Below are positions 4,856 to 6,535 of a stretch of DNA of 6,535 nucleotides, piece by piece; position 1 is the stretch's first letter; the number at the start of each line of letters is the position of its first letter. Origin of the DNA: CAZGLR01 sp964526635 (GTDB taxonomy: Bacteria > Zixibacteria > MSB-5A5 > GN15 > JAAZOE01); assembly GCA_964526635.1 (NCBI GenBank), contig CAZGLR010000152.1, positions 1-6,535 of the forward strand, written 5' to 3'. The position numbers and the translations under genes are program-made. A model generated the notes under the pieces. That model was not told the origin of the DNA. It searched no databases and was given only the letters and a program-made list of their open reading frames with translations.

Positions 4856-5017
4856 CTATCTTACAATACTATCATCCGAGATTGCTCTCAGCTCTCCTGT
4901 GTCATCAATTTGCCATTGATCAATGGCCGGGTCGTTGTCTAAGCGCCGGGCGGTTGCGGTGGCCACAAAATGATCCTGGTCACCGGTAATAACATACTCA
5001 TAGCGAGCAGATTGCAT
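4856..5017 (-). pseudogene. 3' remnant of a type IV pilin-like (pseudopilin) gene, truncated at a REP
   Basis: The 53-codon frame has the GC-rich codon use of the housekeeping genes, unlike the plus-strand ORFs beside it. It reads YEYVITGDQDHFVATATARR (6-25), then LDNDPAIDQWQIDDTGELRA (26-45) and ISDDSIVR. The pattern F.A.A...LD.D...D.W.ID..G.L resembles the C-terminal beta sheet of type IV pilin-like proteins. The hallmark N-terminal prepilin peptide (G/FTLIE and a hydrophobic helix) is missing. The frame runs upstream only through REP-D before a TAA at 5063-5065, so everything 5' of the REP junction is lost. The ATG at 5015-5017 is likely incidental and has no ribosome binding site. The pilin assignment is by pattern only; coding origin is more certain than the family. 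Confidence 0.5.
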
Positions 5018-5020
5018 GGT

Positions 5021-5055
5021 CGGGTGGCCCACGGCTCGCCGTGGGTTCCTGCCAT
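5021..5055 (+). repeat. REP-like palindrome next to the pilin remnant (REP-D)
   Basis: It is identical to REP-B across CGGGTGG, both stem arms (5028-5035 and 5038-5045) and TTCCTGCCAT, except that the loop is TC instead of TT. It lies at the exact point where pilin-like coding similarity stops, and 46 bases beyond the murQ stop codon, where it could also stabilise or terminate murQ mRNA. Confidence 0.88.
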
Positions 5056-5059
5056 TGCT

Positions 5060-5069
5060 GTCTTAAGAC
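5060..5069. repeat. 10-bp perfect palindrome GTCTTAAGAC
   Basis: A self-complementary decamer between REP-D and the murQ stop. It could be a protein site or chance. The remaining bases to 5100 show no T-run or stem that would qualify as an intrinsic murQ terminator. Confidence 0.3.
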
Positions 5070-5100
5070 TGGTCGCCACCACTTGAGTGACGAATTGAAT

Positions 5101-6024
5101 CTACTCCCCCAAAACCTTCCACAAAAAGCCATCGGCTGCCGCTAAGCGCTTCTCGGCCTCAGCCCTGTCAATATTCAAACGATGCATCGCGATCGCTGTC
5201 TTGACCGATCCCCCGGATCGATCAAGCAAATCATCGGCTGCTTCATATGATATATCCAGCAGCTCAATGAGGATTTTTCGCGAACGCGCCGCCAGTTTTT
5301 GGGAGGTCGCCTTAAGGTCAACCATCAGGTTGCCATAGCACTTGCCCAGCAAAACCATAGCGGTCGTAGTCAGGGTATGCAGGGTGACTTTGGTGGCTGT
5401 GCCGGATTTCATTCGGGTCGAGCCGGTAATCACTTCCGGGCCGACATCGAGGGCGATGAGAATATCGGGCATCGGATCGATATCATCGATAGCATTACAT
5501 ACAATCATTGCGGTAGCCGCACCTATCTTTTTGGCATGAGCGATCCCAGCCAGAGTGTAGGGCGTTTTGACCGAGGCGGCTATACCGATAACCATATCGG
5601 AGGAGGTGAGTCCATGATCCGCCAGATCCCGACCAGCATTTTCGGCCATATCTTCAATACCCTCAGCCGATCGGACCAAAGTCTCGTGACCACCGGCAAT
5701 CACGCCGGTGACCAGCGATGGCTCAACTCCGAAAGTCGGCGGGCATTCGGCGGCATCGAGGACGCCAAGGCGCCCGGAAGTTCCCGCGCCGATATAAAAA
5801 AGACGGCCGCCATTGCGAAGAATCTCGGCGACTTTCATGGCGGCCTCGGCAATGACATCGAGCTTCTGCGCAACGGCCCGGACAGCATGCTGATCCTCGG
5901 AATTGATAATATCGACAATTTCGCGCGCACTGAGGCGATCGATATGGATACTTTTGGGATTGGGTGATTCTGTGGCAAGACGGTTCAGATGATCAAGCAG
6001 CTTTTTGCCTCTGGCTTTATCCAT
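5101..6024 (-). CDS. murQ: N-acetylmuramic acid 6-phosphate etherase
   Basis: MurQ is a cytoplasmic SIS-domain lyase that cleaves the D-lactyl ether of MurNAc-6-phosphate to give GlcNAc-6-phosphate and D-lactate, a step of cell-wall sugar recycling or scavenging. At 307 residues it is full length. Visible are LATESPNPKSIHIDRLSARE (16-35) and IINSED, the signature YIGAGTSGRLGVLDAAECPP (77-96) with the probable acid-base Glu93, EGIEDMAEN with Glu124 at the same 31-residue spacing as Glu83 and Glu114 in E. coli, GPEVITGSTRMKSGTATK (195-212), and YGNLMVDL (230-237). The C-terminal helical part ends GFLWKVLGE. One deviation is ASVKTPY (150-156), where the family normally has ASGRTPY. The ATG at 6022-6024 shares its A with the upstream TGA (TGATG), so translation is probably coupled; no separate Shine-Dalgarno is evident. 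No kinase or transporter for MurNAc is visible in the window. Confidence 0.96.
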   Translation of the reverse strand: MDKARGKKLLDHLNRLATESPNPKSIHIDRLSAREIVDIINSEDQHAVRAVAQKLDVIAEAAMKVAEILRNGGRLFYIGAGTSGRLGVLDAAECPPTFGVEPSLVTGVIAGGHETLVRSAEGIEDMAENAGRDLADHGLTSSDMVIGIAASVKTPYTLAGIAHAKKIGAATAMIVCNAIDDIDPMPDILIALDVGPEVITGSTRMKSGTATKVTLHTLTTTAMVLLGKCYGNLMVDLKATSQKLAARSRKILIELLDISYEAADDLLDRSGGSVKTAIAMHRLNIDRAEAEKRLAAADGFLWKVLGE

Positions 6025-6535
6025 CAGGGTACGCGTATTGAATCGGGCGAGGCGATCACCATGCCGCTGATCCGGCCGGTCAGTCGCCCGGCGTTCACGT
6101 TATCGGCCGGATTTCCGGCCGCAGGGACATCAAACGGCAGCGAATCTGTCGTCGATGGCGCCCCGGTAAACGCCGCAATATACGCATGATGCAAACCGGA
6201 AATCAAGCTCGTTCCGGATTCGAAAGCCTCAGGCGGGATAGACGCTGTCTGCCCGGTGACGATTTCTTCATAGCCATCGGACGAGATCAACCCGGTATCC
6301 GGCCTGGTCGCCAGCAGGTAGCCATTGGCGCCGCTGGCCAGGGTCCATTGCATAGTTACCGCACCGCCCGAATAAATACGGCTGTCGGCCAGATTGGTGA
6401 TTTCACCGCTTATACTGTCCGGAAGCCTGACCTGAAGAGAGGCATTGAGCAACGCCGAATCGACCACCTGAAGAATATAGGTCGAATCAACGGCGATCTG
6501 GTCGGCGGCAAATCGATGGAAATATCCGGTCGGTA
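6024..6535 (-). CDS. Probable extracytoplasmic beta-sandwich protein, C-terminal part, cut by the right edge
   Basis: The last 170 codons of a gene that enters from the right; the frame is open to the edge, so the GTG at 6467 is not taken as the start. The sequence is rich in Ser, Thr, Gly, Ala and Asp and poor in Lys and Cys. It has alternating strands, including YILQVVDSALLNASLQVRLP and GGAVTMQWTLASGANGYLLA, the latter resembling the W...GA.GY.. pattern of fibronectin type III or Ig-like modules in lipoproteins of FCB bacteria. The tail has VPAAGNPADNVNAG and ends SPDSIRVP. The N-terminus, which would show a signal peptide or lipobox, is outside. Its stop overlaps the murQ start by one base, so the two form an operon; a link to envelope or cell-wall turnover is inference. 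The family is not recognised. Confidence 0.65.
   Translation of the reverse strand, partial: PTGYFHRFAADQIAVDSTYILQVVDSALLNASLQVRLPDSISGEITNLADSRIYSGGAVTMQWTLASGANGYLLATRPDTGLISSDGYEEIVTGQTASIPPEAFESGTSLISGLHHAYIAAFTGAPSTTDSLPFDVPAAGNPADNVNAGRLTGRISGMVIASPDSIRVP

Noticed and set aside
2738..5055. CRISPR array
   Set aside because: Copies are irregularly spaced by hundreds of bases, occur in both orientations and are extragenic palindromes; there are no uniform spacers and no cas genes.
5299..5967. 222-codon plus-strand ORF antisense to murQ
   Set aside because: The long open frame is a by-product of murQ codon use; the minus-strand protein carries complete MurQ signatures and the antisense product has none.

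Overview
The window looks like a chromosomal segment of a Gram-negative-type bacterium of moderate GC content. The order rpmE - DUF1385/YqhQ - prfA, a MurQ etherase, a likely secreted beta-rich protein and a pilin-like gene remnant would suit a deeply branching environmental lineage, for example FCB-related or a candidate phylum such as Zixibacteria. This placement is inference from gene order and protein flavour; no taxonomic marker here is decisive.

Left block (1-2176, minus strand): a housekeeping cluster reading right to left: rpmE (ribosomal protein L31, zinc-binding form), a four-helix DUF1385/YqhQ membrane protein, then prfA (peptide chain release factor 1, cut by the left edge). The gaps between genes (129 and 98 bases) hold inverted repeats and a candidate internal promoter. 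A divergent MmcQ/YjbR-family gene (2308-2700, plus) shares a promoter region with rpmE.

Middle block (2701-5100): an accessory island. It carries a Y1/HUH REP-associated tyrosine transposase (RAYT, 3117-3638, minus) bracketed by two inward-facing copies of a REP-like palindrome (3062-3096 and 3726-3759). Three more family members lie at 2738-2773, 2912-2950 and 5021-5055. The palindromes share a GTGG (GTRG-type) tetranucleotide immediately 5' of the stem and a GGGTTCCTGCCAT-like 3' flank. The stem sequence varies between copies with compensating changes. Between two of the REPs is a cloverleaf-like module of two mutually inverted hairpins (2773-2855). To the right is an AT-rich stretch with an unrecognised 312-codon ORF whose apparent start lies inside a REP, followed by two tiny overlapping ORFs. 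Next comes a 53-codon minus-strand remnant resembling the C-terminus of a type IV pilin-like protein, which ends at the last REP.

Right block (5101-6535, minus strand): murQ (N-acetylmuramic acid 6-phosphate etherase, complete), coupled by a one-base stop/start overlap to an upstream gene for a probable extracytoplasmic beta-sandwich protein that runs off the right edge.

The most noteworthy system is the RAYT with its REP family: a transposase bracketed by its likely substrates, with structured repeats lying beside degraded or truncated genes.
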